From Lentimonas sp002292345 (GTDB lineage Bacteria > Verrucomicrobiota > Verrucomicrobiia > Opitutales > Coraliomargaritaceae), in assembly GCA_964187655.1 (NCBI GenBank), contig CAXLMP010000005.1:55828-119827 (forward strand): a stretch of 64,000 bases of DNA, read 5' to 3'. Below, piece after piece: positions 17,885-26,920 of this stretch. Below the pieces are notes generated by a model. The model made no database searches. It had not been told where the DNA came from and worked only from the letters and a program-made list of their open reading frames with translations. Position 1 is the stretch's first letter; each line of letters opens with the position of its first letter. Position numbers and translations under genes: made by a program.

Positions 17885-18729
17885 TGAGCCAAATCCATCA
17901 ATTTGACCACCACGCGATGAAGTCCACCTTCATACTTCGCATCGTTGCCGAAGATGCGAAACTCGCCCATGATGTCGCACACGCAGCGATCGTCTTACTC
18001 GACGAGATCGAAAACACTCTCAGTCGCTATATCGAAGGCAGTGATGTGTTCCGAATCAACCACATGGAGACCGGTCAAACACTGTTTATAAGTCAGACCT
18101 GTTATGACTGCTTACGACTAGCCGCTGAGGCACATGAGCACACTGATGGGCTGTTCGACATCACCCTCGGCACATTGATCGAGCATCAGAAAAACAAAGA
18201 TCCCGGCAGCGCCCCTCCGCTCAGTGGCACGCTTAGCATTGATCCGGATAGACCAGCGATCACATGCGTCACAGCCGGAAGAGAAATCGATCTCGGCGGC
18301 ATTGGCAAAGGCTACGCGCTCGACCAACTCAAAACCCTACTGGAAGACTGGGGCATTGAATCGGCGCTGCTAAGCGCTGGCGCGAGCACGCAGTTAGCAT
18401 TCGGCTCGGCGACTTGGCCGATTGAACTGAGCGGCGACCACAATCAGCAGACCATCAAATTAAACAACCAAGCACTGAGCGCCTCAGGAATCGGTATCCA
18501 GGGCAGCCACATCGTCTCTCCGCACGAACGCCTCAACCCTGATTACAACTTCAAACGCGCATGGATTTTGCAACCCAGTGCCGCGCTGGCTGATGCCTGG
18601 TCAACCGCTCTAATGCTAATTGATATCGAACAACTGCGGAACTTTGAGGCCCCTCAAGACGCGCTCTACTTCGAAACCCCTAGTGGTATCCACACCCTTC
18701 AAAAGCTGCAAGCAACGCTGCCCAAGTAA
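17884..18729 (+). CDS. apbE: ApbE-like FAD:protein FMN transferase
   Basis: ApbE proteins attach FMN covalently to Thr/Ser of target proteins (RnfG/NqrC type) using FAD and Mg2+. Seen: LSRYIEGSD, LFDITLGTL, the FAD-binding IDLGGIGKGYALD, LLSAGAST and the metal-site ADAWSTALM. About 281 residues, shorter than typical ~330. No signal peptide or lipobox is present although most family members are exported, and the usual C-terminal DPRTG is replaced by SPHERLN. Start 17884 overlaps the upstream stop. No obvious flavinylated partner is adjacent, so activity is plausible but not certain. Confidence 0.82.
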   Translation: MSQIHQFDHHAMKSTFILRIVAEDAKLAHDVAHAAIVLLDEIENTLSRYIEGSDVFRINHMETGQTLFISQTCYDCLRLAAEAHEHTDGLFDITLGTLIEHQKNKDPGSAPPLSGTLSIDPDRPAITCVTAGREIDLGGIGKGYALDQLKTLLEDWGIESALLSAGASTQLAFGSATWPIELSGDHNQQTIKLNNQALSASGIGIQGSHIVSPHERLNPDYNFKRAWILQPSAALADAWSTALMLIDIEQLRNFEAPQDALYFETPSGIHTLQKLQATLPK

Positions 18730-18852
18730 TTGCGGGTGCAACCTTCGAGATTAAAGTAGCCAAGTTGAAGCCGTCCGAGAGGGTGAGCATTCTGAATTCT
18801 AGCAACAAACTTGTTGTCGCCGCTCGAGTAGCACAGATACTCCCCAAAGAAT

Positions 18853-20448
18853 ATGCCAGAGCATACACCAGAAGACTCCGCCCCAGCGCCACTTGTTGAT
18901 ATCGTCTTACCAGTCGAACAATCGGAGCACGTATCGGCGTGGAAAACCGCCATCGCCGAGAAGCTTGCACTAGCAGAAGAACGAATCGTCGATATGCGCC
19001 TGCGCAAACATTCTATCGACGCCCGCCAAAGGCAGATCAAGGTGCAGCTACGAATTGAAGTCGGCCTCGATCAAGCTCTCACGCCTGAGCCGCAACTGAA
19101 GCCCCTCTACGAATGCCCCGCCGCGGATGCAAAAAATATGCTCGTCATTGGTTGTGGTCCTGCGGGCATGTTTGCGGCGCTGCGTGCTCTCGAACTTGGC
19201 CTCAAACCAATCATATTAGAGCGCGGCAAGGACGCCTCGGCACGGCGCTTCGATCTGGGCCCCATTCTCAAAAAAGGCACCGTCATAGAGGACTCAAATT
19301 ATTGCTTTGGCGAAGGCGGTGCCGGCACCTTCTCGGACGGCAAACTCTACACTCGCGTTAAAAAGCGCGGTCCAATTCGCGACATCTACGAGACTCTCGT
19401 CGCGCATGGCGCTCCTGAGCGCATCCTAATCGACGCGCACCCGCACATTGGCTCTAACCTACTTCCGAAAGTCGTCATGGCGATGCGCCAATCTATCCTC
19501 GAAGCTGGTGGTGAAGTCCACTTCGGCGCGAAGGTGAATCAATTTATTCTCAACGATGGCCGTATTTGCGGGGTAACCACAGCCGATGGCCGCGAGTTCC
19601 TCAGCGACCATACGATTTTGGCAACTGGCCATTCCGCCCGCGATATTTACCAGCAGCTTGATACGCAAAATGTGCGCCTTGAGCAAAAGCCCTTCGCGGT
19701 CGGTGTACGCATCGAGCACCCGCAACCTCTGATTGATAGCACTCAGTATCACTACCCTATCGGGCAAGAACGCCCACAACTACTCCCGGCAGCGAGCTAC
19801 CGACTCGCTACTAAGATTGATAACCGTGGCGTTCACTCCTTCTGCATGTGCCCTGGTGGCTTCATCGTACCTGCAGCGACAGAGAACGATGAGGTAGTGG
19901 TCAATGGCATGAGTCTAGCTCGGCGCGACTCCCCTTTTGCCAACAGCGGCATGGTAGTTAGCGTTGAGCCGGAAGACACCGTGCCCTTACAAGCCGAACA
20001 CGGCGTACTCGCCGGTATCGCATTTCAAAAACAGTTGGAAATTGCCGCCAAAAAAGCTGGCGGTGGTGGTCAAGTCGCGCCTGGGCAGCGCGTGACCGAC
20101 TTTCTTGAAGGCAAAACCTCAGCAGATCTGCCGAAGACCAGCTACTTCCCTGGCATTCAAAGCGCACGCCTCGATGCAATCATGCCAGAATGGATTGTCT
20201 CACGTATGCGCCGCGGCTTAACCCTGTTCGGCGAGCAAATGCGCGGCTATATTACCGAAGAGTGCAATTTGATCGGTTTTGAGACACGCACCAGTTCGCC
20301 CGTGCGTGTGCCGCGCAATCCAGACTCACTACAGCATCCAGACATCGCTGGACTCTACCCATGTGGTGAAGGCGCAGGCTACGCCGGCGGCATCGTCAGC
20401 GCCGCACTCGACGGCATCCGCTGCGCAGAAGCGGCGGCGGGCCATTGA
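18853..20448 (+). CDS. FAD-dependent oxidoreductase, COG2509 family
   Basis: An uncharacterised flavoprotein dehydrogenase of 531 residues. Seen: an N-terminal alpha/beta domain of about 90 residues (MRLRKHSIDARQ) typical of this family, the FAD dinucleotide motif VIGCGPAGMFAALRA at about residues 98-112, and GEGGAGTFSDGKLYTR. LATGHSARD and a C-terminal PCGEGAGYAGGIVSAALDG, which contacts FAD, follow. The substrate is unknown. It ends 8 bases before the convergent erpA gene. Confidence 0.9.
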   Translation: MPEHTPEDSAPAPLVDIVLPVEQSEHVSAWKTAIAEKLALAEERIVDMRLRKHSIDARQRQIKVQLRIEVGLDQALTPEPQLKPLYECPAADAKNMLVIGCGPAGMFAALRALELGLKPIILERGKDASARRFDLGPILKKGTVIEDSNYCFGEGGAGTFSDGKLYTRVKKRGPIRDIYETLVAHGAPERILIDAHPHIGSNLLPKVVMAMRQSILEAGGEVHFGAKVNQFILNDGRICGVTTADGREFLSDHTILATGHSARDIYQQLDTQNVRLEQKPFAVGVRIEHPQPLIDSTQYHYPIGQERPQLLPAASYRLATKIDNRGVHSFCMCPGGFIVPAATENDEVVVNGMSLARRDSPFANSGMVVSVEPEDTVPLQAEHGVLAGIAFQKQLEIAAKKAGGGGQVAPGQRVTDFLEGKTSADLPKTSYFPGIQSARLDAIMPEWIVSRMRRGLTLFGEQMRGYITEECNLIGFETRTSSPVRVPRNPDSLQHPDIAGLYPCGEGAGYAGGIVSAALDGIRCAEAAAGH

Positions 20449-20455
20449 GAAAGCG

Positions 20456-20773
20456 CTAGTTAAACGAACGGCCACAGCCGCAAGTACTGCTGGCATTCGG
20501 GTTGCGCACTTCGAAGCCTTTGCCCGTCAAACCATCGTCGAAATCGACAACACTCTCGTTGAGATACTCGAGACTCGTCTCATCAACTAGAAATTCGACA
20601 CCGTTATTTTCAAATACCTGATCGTCTTCCTTCTTATTATCAAAAGACATACCATACTCGAAGCCTGAGCAACCGCCTGCCTCGACCAAAATACGTAGTT
20701 TTTGCCCCTCAGTAGCCTTCTCGGCCTGCAACTGTCGGATTTGTGCCACGGCACTATCTGTCAATGTGATCAT
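20456..20773 (-). CDS. erpA: Iron-sulfur cluster insertion protein (A-type carrier)
   Basis: A 105-residue HesB/IscA/ErpA carrier that delivers [4Fe-4S] or [2Fe-2S] clusters to apoproteins. Seen: the three family cysteines, one in EAGGCSGFEYG and two in the C-terminal STCGCGRSF. Its clients here probably include the many clusters of the nuo complex and the radical-SAM HemW. No isc or suf genes are adjacent. Calling it ErpA rather than IscA is inference. Confidence 0.92.
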   Translation of the reverse strand: MITLTDSAVAQIRQLQAEKATEGQKLRILVEAGGCSGFEYGMSFDNKKEDDQVFENNGVEFLVDETSLEYLNESVVDFDDGLTGKGFEVRNPNASSTCGCGRSFN

Positions 20774-20905
20774 ACCTTAAAGCAAATGCGCTTCGATGCC
20801 ACTGTCAACCAACACATTGAATAGATCTATCGCATTTATTAGCATTTTCCGTGCTAGATTGGGAATTTACTTGAAAAAAATATTAAAAGACATCTGATCC
20901 AATCT

Positions 20906-21907
20906 ATGTCTAAGATAAAACATATCTTCAATGAATTGCATTTCGAACTCGTCAATACGATTGCTGAGGGCGGGATGGGCATTGTGTATGAGGCTAAGCA
21001 GATGGGTGCTGGTCATTTCAGTAAGCGAGTGGCGATCAAACTGGTCCGCGAAGAATACTCAAAAATCGAAGAATTTCGTAATAATTTTATCGGCGAAGCT
21101 CGCTTAGTCGCAGACCTGATCCATACCAATATCGTCCAAACTTATCACCTCGGCGAAATCAGTGGGCAATATTTCATGACGATGGAACATGTGGACGGAA
21201 TTACCCTAGAAGACTTCATCCATCGCCACACCGAAACGCATCAGTCCATCCCCATCGACCTAGCGGCCTTTATCGTTTCACGAATATGCCGCGGCCTCTC
21301 TTACGCCCATCAAAAATGCGACATCAAAGGTCGAGCGCTCGGCATCGTGCACCGCGATGTGAACCCGCGCAACATTATGCTCGCCTATGAAGGCGACGTA
21401 AAGCTCACCGACTTCGGCATAGCGAAAGCACTCGACCTCATGCATAATGAGGAAGGAAAAATCATCGCTGGTAAAGACGAATACCTCTCCCCCGAGCAAG
21501 CCCGCCGCGAAGTAACCGATGGCCGTGCAGATCTTTTCAGCTGCGCTATTGTTCTGGCAGAAATGCTAGTGGGTGAAAATATTTTTGAGGCTAATTCCGG
21601 CGAAGCCACTCGCAGCAACATTCTTAAGTTAGCGATTCCCGACTTCACCGAGATTCGCCCCGAGGTCGAGCCGAGCCTCGACGATATTATGCAGCGCGCC
21701 TTTCAACGCGACCGCGAGAAACGCTATCAAACCGCGCAAAATATGCTAACCGCCTTAGAGATGTTTCTCTACGGCAAAGGCTACGGACCAACTAATGAGA
21801 AGCTGGCGAGCTACATCAAAGATCTATTTGGCAACAACAGCAGCAGCGCGGCAAAACGCTGGGCATTAGGCGAGACACCGGGACTCGAACAAGACAAAAA
21901 GGCCTAG
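20906..21907 (+). CDS. Cytosolic Ser/Thr protein kinase (Pkn type)
   Basis: A Hanks-type kinase, 333 residues. Seen: Gly-loop EGGMGIVYEA (21-30), ATP Lys45 in VAIKLV, catalytic HRDVNPRN (149-156), DFG (169-171), and EYLSPEQARR in the activation segment, with DGRADLFSC after it. All catalytic residues are present, so it should be active. No transmembrane segment or sensor domain is seen. Only 25 bases separate it from rpoN, so they probably share a transcript; a link between phosphorylation and sigma-54 activity is inference. Confidence 0.93.
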   Translation: MSKIKHIFNELHFELVNTIAEGGMGIVYEAKQMGAGHFSKRVAIKLVREEYSKIEEFRNNFIGEARLVADLIHTNIVQTYHLGEISGQYFMTMEHVDGITLEDFIHRHTETHQSIPIDLAAFIVSRICRGLSYAHQKCDIKGRALGIVHRDVNPRNIMLAYEGDVKLTDFGIAKALDLMHNEEGKIIAGKDEYLSPEQARREVTDGRADLFSCAIVLAEMLVGENIFEANSGEATRSNILKLAIPDFTEIRPEVEPSLDDIMQRAFQRDREKRYQTAQNMLTALEMFLYGKGYGPTNEKLASYIKDLFGNNSSSAAKRWALGETPGLEQDKKA

Positions 21908-21932
21908 ATACAGCCCTCGTCTCCCAACCACC

Positions 21933-23381
21933 ATGAGCTCACAAGGGTTCCAACAAATCCAGAAACAGGCGCAAGCACTCGTTCTAGCGCCTCAACTTCA
22001 GAACTCCCTAAAGATTCTTCAAGCGCCGGCAGTGGAACTGCGTACCTCGATCCTCCAAGAGCTCCAAGCGAATCCGCTGCTCGAAGAACTGGCGATTGAT
22101 AGCATCAGTGTCGAAGAACACCGCGAAGAGCCTAACGCCAACCAACTCGAACAAGACAAAGAAACCGAGTTCAATCCAGAAGATTTTAGCATCCTAGAAC
22201 GCATGAGCGAAGACATGCGCGAGCACTACGCACTGGAAAACACAGGACAAAGCCACACCTCAGATGACGAAGAACGCCGTGAGCACTTCATGAATTCGCT
22301 CACCACGAGCGTCTCGCTTCAGCAACATCTCATCCAACAAGCCGAACTAACCGACTGCTCCGATCAAGAGCGAGAGGCCCTACTCTACCTGATTGGTAGT
22401 ATTGACGATAATGGTTTCCTCACAGAGACAGTTTCTAACATAGCTCTTACCAGCCGCATCCCTTACAGTTCGGTCAGCAAGGCCAGCGAAATACTCAGGG
22501 CCTTCGATCCGCCCGGAATTGGCACTAAAGACACACAAGACTGCCTCGTTACTCAGCTGGAACTACGCGGGCAAGGCAAGTCGATCGCAGCTCAAATCCT
22601 TCGCGACCACTTTCAACTTCTCATTCGCCGACGAATCCCCGAACTTGCCCGCAAACTCAGCGTAAGCGCTGAGGATATCCAAGATGCCATTGCAGCGATC
22701 GCGACGCTGGAGCCCTCTCCAGGTAAGCGTTTCAGTCCTGACTCAAACGCTGTCATCGAACCCGATGTCACTGTATTCAAAGATGAATATGGTGAATGGC
22801 AGATCACGCTGAACAATGACTACATCCCTCGCCTACGCATCAGCAGCACCTACAAGAACATGCTGGCTAAAGGGAATCTGAACCAAAAAGAGAAAGAGTT
22901 TATGATCGAGCGAATGCGTTCGGGTAAATTCCTGATCAACTCAATCGAACAGCGCCAACAAACCATCGAGCGCATCACACTTGAAATCCTCAAATTTCAA
23001 AACGATTTTTTCGCAGCAGGCGTCTCCAAGCTGCGCCCACTGACAATGAATACCATCGCGCAAATAGTCGGCTTGCACGAGACCACCGTTAGCCGTGCAA
23101 TCGCGAATAAATACATTCGCACCCCACATGGCGTTTTCCCATTTAAATACTTCTTCACGCCAGGCTATAAAGCGGGCAGCGGCGAATCAGTCTCCAACAA
23201 ATCGATCAAAGATATGATCAGTCATATCATAGAAGAAGAAAATTCAGCCAAGCCCTATAGCGACCAAGGCATCGTCAACATCTTAACCGAAAAGAAGATC
23301 AAGATCGCCCGCCGCACCGTGGCCAAATACCGCGAAGAGCTCGGCATTCTACCGACCAACTTGAGACGAAGATACGAATAA
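21933..23381 (+). CDS. rpoN: RNA polymerase sigma-54 factor
   Basis: Sigma factor for -24/-12 promoters, needing AAA+ activators. Seen: Gln/Leu-rich region I (residues 5-50, QALVLAPQLQNSLKILQ and ELQANPLLEEL), an acidic region II, the core-binding and HTH region with LHETTVSRAIANKYI, and the C-terminal RpoN box ARRTVAKYREELGI. Length 482, normal. It follows a Ser/Thr kinase gene in the same orientation. The usual neighbours lptB, hpf or ptsN are absent. Confidence 0.97.
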   Translation: MSSQGFQQIQKQAQALVLAPQLQNSLKILQAPAVELRTSILQELQANPLLEELAIDSISVEEHREEPNANQLEQDKETEFNPEDFSILERMSEDMREHYALENTGQSHTSDDEERREHFMNSLTTSVSLQQHLIQQAELTDCSDQEREALLYLIGSIDDNGFLTETVSNIALTSRIPYSSVSKASEILRAFDPPGIGTKDTQDCLVTQLELRGQGKSIAAQILRDHFQLLIRRRIPELARKLSVSAEDIQDAIAAIATLEPSPGKRFSPDSNAVIEPDVTVFKDEYGEWQITLNNDYIPRLRISSTYKNMLAKGNLNQKEKEFMIERMRSGKFLINSIEQRQQTIERITLEILKFQNDFFAAGVSKLRPLTMNTIAQIVGLHETTVSRAIANKYIRTPHGVFPFKYFFTPGYKAGSGESVSNKSIKDMISHIIEEENSAKPYSDQGIVNILTEKKIKIARRTVAKYREELGILPTNLRRRYE

Positions 23382-23445
23382 GTTCTGCAGACGAGGCGGA
23401 GCTCGGCACTCATTGAAAAATCGCGAATTAAACAGTTAGAGGAGT

Positions 23446-23462
23446 GTGGGCGAATCGCCCAC
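23446..23462. repeat. 17-bp near-perfect palindrome GTGGGCGA-A-TCGCCCAC
   Basis: An 8-bp perfect dyad around one base, in the gap between convergent rpoN and hemW. A second half-element GGGTCGCCCTC follows at about 23479. Related to the GGGCGA dyad at 5696-5746. It could act as a bidirectional terminator, but there is no T-run. Confidence 0.7.
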
Positions 23463-23567
23463 GTCAAGCCACTAGCAGCGCGGGTCGCCCTCATTACAAA
23501 ACACAGGCACCGCAACTACTGACCCTGAAGTTCGACTTTTCAGCACCCTTCAACAAAAATCCTGCCC

Positions 23568-24761
23568 TTAAACTACCGCTTCAAGCACCGCGCTGCCCAT
23601 CGCGTCGCAGACCAGACGGCCCTTATGCGTCAAGCGCGCATGCGCTCCACTTCGGATTAATAGCCCCTCATCCGCAAAACGCGCTATCAACGGTTCTAGC
23701 AAAGCCATCACTTTTGGCGCCGGGAAGCGCAGAGCGATGTCAGTCAAATCAATCCCTATATTCATACGCAGTCCAAAAATAATCGCGTCGGCCATCAAAA
23801 TCCTGTTATCGAGTGAAACTAATTCAGCCTTCAGCGGCAGCCTCGATTCCATACCAGCGGCCCACTCGTTCAAATTTGAAGGACGTTGATAACGCTCCCC
23901 CCGATATTGACTCGCTGCCGAAGGGCCACAGCCAATCCACTCCGACATTCGCCAAGTATTAACATTGTGAATACATTCCGCTCCAACCTTGGAAAAATTC
24001 GATATCTCGTATTGAGCATATCCCAGCTCAGCGAGTAGCTCCCAACCGCGCTCGTAGAACCGCAGCTCGCGCTCTTCATCAATCTTCAATTCCCCCTCGG
24101 AAAGCTTCACATAGAGGGCCGTGTCTTCCTCGAAAGTTAAGCAATAGGTCGAAAGATGCGACGGGCCCAGTCGGGCCGCTTCGCGAATCGCTGCCTCCCA
24201 CTGCTCCATAGATTGATTGGGGATGGCAAACATCAGATCCAAATTGGTCTGGGGGAAACCCGCCGCTTCGACTAAGCCCCAAGCTTTATAGATTTGGTTA
24301 GGTCGATGCAAACGGCCCAGCGATTCCAGTAACTTCTCATCAAAGCTCTGCACTCCCATCGAAATACGTGTCACACCAAGGTCCCGCAACACTGCAAGCT
24401 TATCGGCTTTAACTGTCGATGGTGCCATCTCGACCGTCCATTCCGCAGGTGCATTGTCGAGACACCCTAACATCGACCGTCCGAGGCGCTCCAAATCTTT
24501 AGCCGACAACAACCCTGGCGTACCGCCGCCCCAGAATACCGTATCCACCGATCGATTATCCGAAATTAGCGCAAACTCGTCATCCATCGCATTGAGATAG
24601 CGATCCAAGTCGCCGCGCCGTGGCTTCTCTTGGTAAAAAGCACAAAAATCGCAGGTCGATGCGCAAAACGGCACGTGACAGTAGATACCCAGTGGCGCTT
24701 GTGTGGGATTGACAGTTTTCGGCTCTTTTCCTTGCAGCTGCATAGTGAGAAGGCATACCAT
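23568..24761 (-). CDS. hemW: Radical-SAM heme chaperone HemW-like (coproporphyrinogen oxidase family)
   Basis: A radical-SAM protein of the HemN/HemW family, now thought to be a heme chaperone rather than a porphyrinogen oxidase. Seen: GIYCHVPFCASTCDFCAF with the cluster-binding CxxxCxxC, FWGGGTPGLL, EMAPSTV, ISMGVQSFDEKLLESLGR and STYCLTFEEDT. About 397 residues. An alternative ATG lies at 24743; neither has a good ribosome site. It is divergent from the lipoprotein gene at 24774. Confidence 0.9.
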   Translation of the reverse strand: MVCLLTMQLQGKEPKTVNPTQAPLGIYCHVPFCASTCDFCAFYQEKPRRGDLDRYLNAMDDEFALISDNRSVDTVFWGGGTPGLLSAKDLERLGRSMLGCLDNAPAEWTVEMAPSTVKADKLAVLRDLGVTRISMGVQSFDEKLLESLGRLHRPNQIYKAWGLVEAAGFPQTNLDLMFAIPNQSMEQWEAAIREAARLGPSHLSTYCLTFEEDTALYVKLSEGELKIDEERELRFYERGWELLAELGYAQYEISNFSKVGAECIHNVNTWRMSEWIGCGPSAASQYRGERYQRPSNLNEWAAGMESRLPLKAELVSLDNRILMADAIIFGLRMNIGIDLTDIALRFPAPKVMALLEPLIARFADEGLLIRSGAHARLTHKGRLVCDAMGSAVLEAVV

Positions 24762-24773
24762 CTTCCAAGATCT

Positions 24774-25673
24774 ATGAAAGCCAAGCGCATTTTCCTCGCC
24801 TATATCCTAACCCTGGGATTCTACCTGACTGGTTGCAGTGTCAAAATCGTCAACACGACACCTGACATCGCTCCCGCCTCGCCGACTGGCAACTACACCT
24901 TAAGCGCTCATGCACAGGTCAAGAAAAAGACCGTTGTGCCGAGCAGCCTAGAGGCCTTCGTCGTGATCGACGGCGAGCAGCGGGCAATGACAGCTACCAC
25001 AACTGCGCAAAAATTCTTTGAATACGACTATCAAGCGCCAGTCGGAAAAGATCTCACCCGCTTTTACTACGTCCTCAACTTCAACACGCAAAAAGAGGAC
25101 GGAACACTCACTTCAGTACAGATCATCTCCGATCTGTATCAAGTTCAGCTACCGAATCAAATCACATTGACAATTGATAAAACCCGGGCAGCTGTCGGCA
25201 CTCGAGTCTCGATCAATGGCCAAGACTTTACAAATCAGGATGTCGTCTTTGTCGATCACACACTAGCCGAGACCGCTTTTATCTCTCCCACGAAATTGCA
25301 ATTCGTTGTGCCAGAGTTAAGGCCAGATTTCGGCTATGGTATTGAAGTGCGCAGCACCACACGCGCACAGACCGCAGGCTACCTGCGCATCGACCCTGCC
25401 AACCCACTTAGCGTTTTACCAAATCAGCTTAGCCTAGAGCCAGGACAACGCCAAGCACTCGCCTTTGCACTCGATTACCCTGCCCCCGATGGAGGTCTTA
25501 ATATTAATGTCACGACTGACATCCCCGACAGCATCATTATGCCAGAGGTACTCATCCCTGAAGGTGCCCGCTCGGTCAGTGCCATCATAGAAGGGGGCAA
25601 AGTCGGCAGCGGCCAACTATTCATCAACTCAGAAGGTCTACCCGAATTGGTCATTCCACTTACGATCCACTAG
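24774..25673 (+). CDS. Lipoprotein with IPT/TIG-like domain
   Basis: A 299-residue exported lipoprotein, function unknown. Seen: Lys-rich start MKAKR, hydrophobic core and lipobox LTGC (Cys17). The mid part, about residues 130-205, reads like an IPT/TIG immunoglobulin fold: AAVGTRVSINGQDF, VVFVDHT and LQFVVPEL, with GYGIEVRS. The rest is beta-rich, ending in ELVIPLTI, like a repeated Ig/calx-type domain. The ATG immediately before the lipoprotein signal fixes the start. Divergent from hemW, 12 bases away. Confidence 0.75.
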   Translation: MKAKRIFLAYILTLGFYLTGCSVKIVNTTPDIAPASPTGNYTLSAHAQVKKKTVVPSSLEAFVVIDGEQRAMTATTTAQKFFEYDYQAPVGKDLTRFYYVLNFNTQKEDGTLTSVQIISDLYQVQLPNQITLTIDKTRAAVGTRVSINGQDFTNQDVVFVDHTLAETAFISPTKLQFVVPELRPDFGYGIEVRSTTRAQTAGYLRIDPANPLSVLPNQLSLEPGQRQALAFALDYPAPDGGLNINVTTDIPDSIIMPEVLIPEGARSVSAIIEGGKVGSGQLFINSEGLPELVIPLTIH

Positions 25674-25679
25674 AAATCC

Positions 25680-25979
25680 TGTACTCGCGAGTTTACTCGA
25701 ATCAGTACGACGAAGCACTCCTTTGATCGCATTGACGACTCCAGTGCCACCGGCTTTTTTTATCACATATCCGCGTGGACCAGCACGAATAGCTCGCATG
25801 GCATAGGCCGATTCATTGTGCATCGTGTGCATTACTTCTGGCAGGTCTGGATGTATCGCCTTTAGTCTTTAATTAATTCAAGGTCGCTAAGCCCTTCCAG
25901 GCTTATATCAGACAGTATCAGATCGGGCTTGAGCCGAATCACCGCCTTCATACCCGACGCCGACTTGTTAGCTTGCCCA
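25680..25979 (-). pseudogene. NarL-type response-regulator receiver, frameshifted and truncated
   Basis: On the minus strand, one frame encodes KPDLILSDISLEGLSDLEL with the expected phospho-acceptor Asp and stops at TAA (about 25861-25866). A second frame resumes with KAIHPDLPEV, MHTMHNESAYAMRAIRAG and PRGYVIKKAG. The two join if one base is restored near 25862, giving DIKAIHPDLP. The receiver N-terminus and the LuxR-type DNA-binding domain are both missing. It abuts the MBL gene stop and the lipoprotein gene stop. The loss of both ends and the frameshift make this a relic. Confidence 0.8.
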
Positions 25980-25984
25980 CACAT

Positions 25985-26827
25985 CTATTTAAATTCAGGA
26001 AAAAACGGGTTGTGCGCTTGTTCATTAGCAACAGTGGTCATAGGCCCATGGCCAGGGCAGAGGATCGTAGCCTCTGGGAGCGACAAAATCTGCTCACGAT
26101 TATTCTCCAGCGCTTGAACATAGTACTCGGGAGCACCCCCTTGAGATAAGCAGAAAATTGAGTCTCCAACAATCGCGATTGGCTCAGCTAGGCCTTCGAT
26201 CACATAAGTCATTCCACCCACCGAATGCCCATTGGTCAGCCGCGCCTGTACTTCGAATCCGTCAAATTCTAACCAATCACCATGCTCAAGCAAATCCGCC
26301 CCACTGTATGGCTCGAGCTTAGGAGCAAACGCAATGCCACCTTCGATATGACTCAGCAACTCATCATACGCGTCAATATGATCACGATGCACATGCGTGA
26401 CCACTAGGGCCTGCAACTCTAAGTTCAGTGCTTTCACGTCGGCCAGTAATGCATCCACATTTGCCCCCGTATCAAACGCCACCGCCACCTTGGTGTGCGG
26501 ACTCCACACCAGAAAGCTATTCACCGTCATCGCTTCGTAGCCAGTCACAGGAAAGGGTGTGTTATAGCAACGCAGCCCTTCCAGTTTGATTAGTTCAGGT
26601 TGCCACGCGCGATTTGCCATCGAAACCAGTGCGTCAGCATCTAAGGCAAGCACTGGAGCGACAGCACGCAAGCTGGCTTCATCTAATTCAGCATTCAGCA
26701 ATGCCGCAACAGCTGCCACAGGTAGGCCAGCCTTCTGCGCAAGTGCCTGCTTACCGAGGCCCAGCCCAGTGGCAGCTTTCATTAGAACGTCTTCAAAATC
26801 ATCTTCAATGCGTATACTCATAATCAC
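25985..26827 (-). CDS. MBL-fold hydrolase with N-terminal HTH-like domain
   Basis: A metallo-beta-lactamase-fold protein of 280 residues. Seen: residues about 5-70 form a helical, Ala/Leu-rich segment (KQALAQKAGLPVAAVAALL) that resembles an Xre/lambda-repressor HTH. The MBL domain follows, with THVHRDHID (HxHxDH metal motif), NGHSVGG, VGDSIF and PGHGPM. These are the ligands of a glyoxalase-II/AHL-lactonase-like dinuclear site. The substrate is unknown. Combining an HTH-like domain with an MBL domain is uncommon; the helical domain could instead be a scaffold. Start 26827; ATG 26821 is an alternative. Confidence 0.82.
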   Translation of the reverse strand: MIMSIRIEDDFEDVLMKAATGLGLGKQALAQKAGLPVAAVAALLNAELDEASLRAVAPVLALDADALVSMANRAWQPELIKLEGLRCYNTPFPVTGYEAMTVNSFLVWSPHTKVAVAFDTGANVDALLADVKALNLELQALVVTHVHRDHIDAYDELLSHIEGGIAFAPKLEPYSGADLLEHGDWLEFDGFEVQARLTNGHSVGGMTYVIEGLAEPIAIVGDSIFCLSQGGAPEYYVQALENNREQILSLPEATILCPGHGPMTTVANEQAHNPFFPEFK

Positions 26828-26920
26828 TTAGCTGACTTAAAAATACACGCGACCTCAAGCACTGATGAACTACCAGTCAAAAAAGCTACCCTTATCTGCC
26901 ATTCTTCAGGTCGTATACTG

